Origin: Haloplasma contractile SSD-17B
Lineage (GTDB): Bacteria; Bacillota_I; Bacilli_A; Haloplasmatales; Haloplasmataceae
Direction: 5' to 3'
Length of the DNA: 64,000 nt
NCBI RefSeq assembly: GCF_000215935.2
Contig: NZ_AFNU02000005.1
Span: 62,001-126,000, forward strand
Within the stretch, counting starts at the first letter, position 1; each line of letters starts with the position of its first letter. Position numbers and translations under genes: made by a program. The notes below the pieces were generated by a model. That model was not told where the DNA came from. It ran no database searches and saw nothing but the letters and a program-made list of their open reading frames with translations. Shown here piece by piece: positions 62,825-64,000 of the stretch.

Positions 62825-64000
62825 TTAGTGCGACTTTACTTTTTTCTTCCTACATACAATTCGATCAAATAGGATTAAAAGTTGTGGTAAGAAGAAAATG
62901 ACTAAGATGCATGATATTAATGCTCCTCTTCCGATTAACGTTCCTAAAGCGGCTGTAGAGCTTACGCTAGATACGAATCCAATGCTAAATCCAGATACAA
63001 TTAAGATTCCACCTGATGTTAGAACGGTAGGTAGCGATACATGGATTGCCTTTTTCACCGCATCGTACCGGTTATACGATTCCCTAAATCCTTTATATCG
63101 ACCTGTTACCACGATCGCATAATCAATGGTTGCACCCATTTGGATTGCTGTAACAATGATATAGCCTATAAAAATAATTGGTGTATCGGTTAGTGTTGAA
63201 ATAGAGAAATTAATCCATATTGACCCCTGTATAACTAAAACTAATAGCAAGGGGATCATAATCGATCTAAATGAGATGATTAAAATGAATAGGATTGAGA
63301 TAATCGTAATCGCATTAACGATTAATACGTCCTCATTAAATGAGTCTTTGATATCTAGGATATTTGCTGAATTCCCCAAGATATAATAACTTCCATCGTC
63401 ATAGTATTCGCTTAAATCAGTTCTTAACTCATTGACCAATTCCAGTGCTTCAGGAGCGTCATCCTTTAAGTTAATATTAAACATGATCCTTGCATAATCA
63501 TCACTTTCAAATTGATTAATTGCACTTGTCATTAATTGCTTGTTTTCTTTGATCTGTTCTTTTTGTTCATTATTCAATCCAAATGCTTCAGCATGTTCAT
63601 CCATAAAACGAACCAACTGAATTAATGAATACCTTGGGTTTTCTTCACTCACTGTATAAGTCGCATATAATAACTCGGTATTCGTTTCGTCCAGTTTAAG
63701 CAGGCTCGAGAATGTAGTAACATCTAGCTCTGAATCTGACATCGCAAGTAGTTGTTTAGTACTCGATAATTCGGTTCTTTGTTGTTCATTTAGGTTTAAC
63801 ATTTCAGCTTTATTTAATATGAAGTTAATTGTATCATTTAATTTGATTGATTGAGGCGTATACCCAGTCGAACTTGCATAGGCACCGTAAATTCCTAATG
63901 ATTCATTCTCTTCAAGTCCTAGTGTATTAGCGAATGTTTGTGAATTTATAGGTGTGTTGGATACCGAATATAAATTTAGCACCGATTCAAGTTGTGTGGA
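62825..64000 (-). CDS. MMPL/RND-family membrane exporter, N-terminal part beyond window
   Basis: The frame is open to base 64000; a GTG at 63982 is inside the gene and not the start. The visible 391 residues are the C-terminal half: an extracellular helical loop rich in EN/LNEQQ (about 1-200), then six membrane helices with FRSIMIPLLLVLVIQGSI and GATIDYAIVVTGRYKGF (MMPL signature, D for proton coupling) and LPTVLTSGGILIVSGFSIGF. MMPL proteins export lipids, peptides or drugs using the proton gradient. Substrate unknown. Confidence 0.88.
   Translation of the reverse strand, partial: STQLESVLNLYSVSNTPINSQTFANTLGLEENESLGIYGAYASSTGYTPQSIKLNDTINFILNKAEMLNLNEQQRTELSSTKQLLAMSDSELDVTTFSSLLKLDETNTELLYATYTVSEENPRYSLIQLVRFMDEHAEAFGLNNEQKEQIKENKQLMTSAINQFESDDYARIMFNINLKDDAPEALELVNELRTDLSEYYDDGSYYILGNSANILDIKDSFNEDVLIVNAITIISILFILIISFRSIMIPLLLVLVIQGSIWINFSISTLTDTPIIFIGYIIVTAIQMGATIDYAIVVTGRYKGFRESYNRYDAVKKAIHVSLPTVLTSGGILIVSGFSIGFVSSVSSTAALGTLIGRGALISCILVIFFLPQLLILFDRIVCRKKKVKSH

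Noticed and set aside
1-64000. tRNA, rRNA, CRISPR or prophage
   Set aside because: No T-loop pattern (GGTTCGAATCC), no rRNA core, no spaced repeats and no phage structural genes were seen by eye.
58-64000. PerR or T-box regulation
   Set aside because: No TTATAATnATTATAA palindrome and no T-box specifier/antiterminator sequence found.

Overview
The window is AT-rich DNA from a low-GC Gram-positive bacterium (Bacillota). Strong purine-rich ribosome binding sites, many U-tailed hairpin terminators, TGG for Trp and TGA as a stop all fit. An H-type small acid-soluble spore protein (19849-20028) and a CotF-like coat protein pair (35276-35800) point to a spore former or a recent descendant of one. 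NrdDG, flavodoxin and a cytosolic metal-cofactor style operon suggest anaerobic or facultative life. I cannot name the species; a deep-branching Bacilli relative is a guess. No rRNA, tRNA, phage, insertion sequence or CRISPR array was seen.

Layout. 1-9999: antibiotic-modification type enzymes (two aminoglycoside-phosphotransferase-like proteins and a double GNAT), a DUF2935 protein, a fused chromate transporter overlapping a gamma-glutamyltransferase gene, a CHY zinc protein and a Cam-type gamma-carbonic anhydrase. 10572-14140: a compact plus-strand operon of NifU-type scaffold, cytosolic substrate-binding-like protein, G3E-like GTPase, ABC ATPase without a permease, and a Cys-rich protein. 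This is the best candidate for an undescribed system. 14159-24580: membrane, SDR and GNAT genes, flavodoxin, and a perfect Fur box ahead of a GATE-domain membrane protein. 24384-30900: ywbE-dbpA, menA-like and small membrane genes, with several broken genes. 31028-41400: an exported barnase-type RNase, AadK, a creatininase-fold protein, a deaminase, spore coat genes, a K+ channel and a GH13 amylase. 41409-49815: an AlkA-Ogt fusion, large unknown membrane proteins and a disordered acidic repeat protein. 50023-56685: an ECF sigma factor with a small membrane partner, and nrdDG behind a cobalamin riboswitch. 56822-64000: fumarase, a GH43 xylosidase, a TIR plus three-helix membrane protein pair that looks like a defence module, and an MMPL exporter cut by the window edge.

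How it works together. The chromosome is ordinary housekeeping and accessory sequence with clear gene decay: at least five recognisable broken genes plus several fragments. Regulation visible in the sequence includes Fur (iron), cobalamin (deoxyribonucleotide synthesis), an ECF sigma factor and palindromic operator candidates ahead of the NifU operon and the xylosidase. Four terminators within 11 kb share the same CATTACTA stem core.
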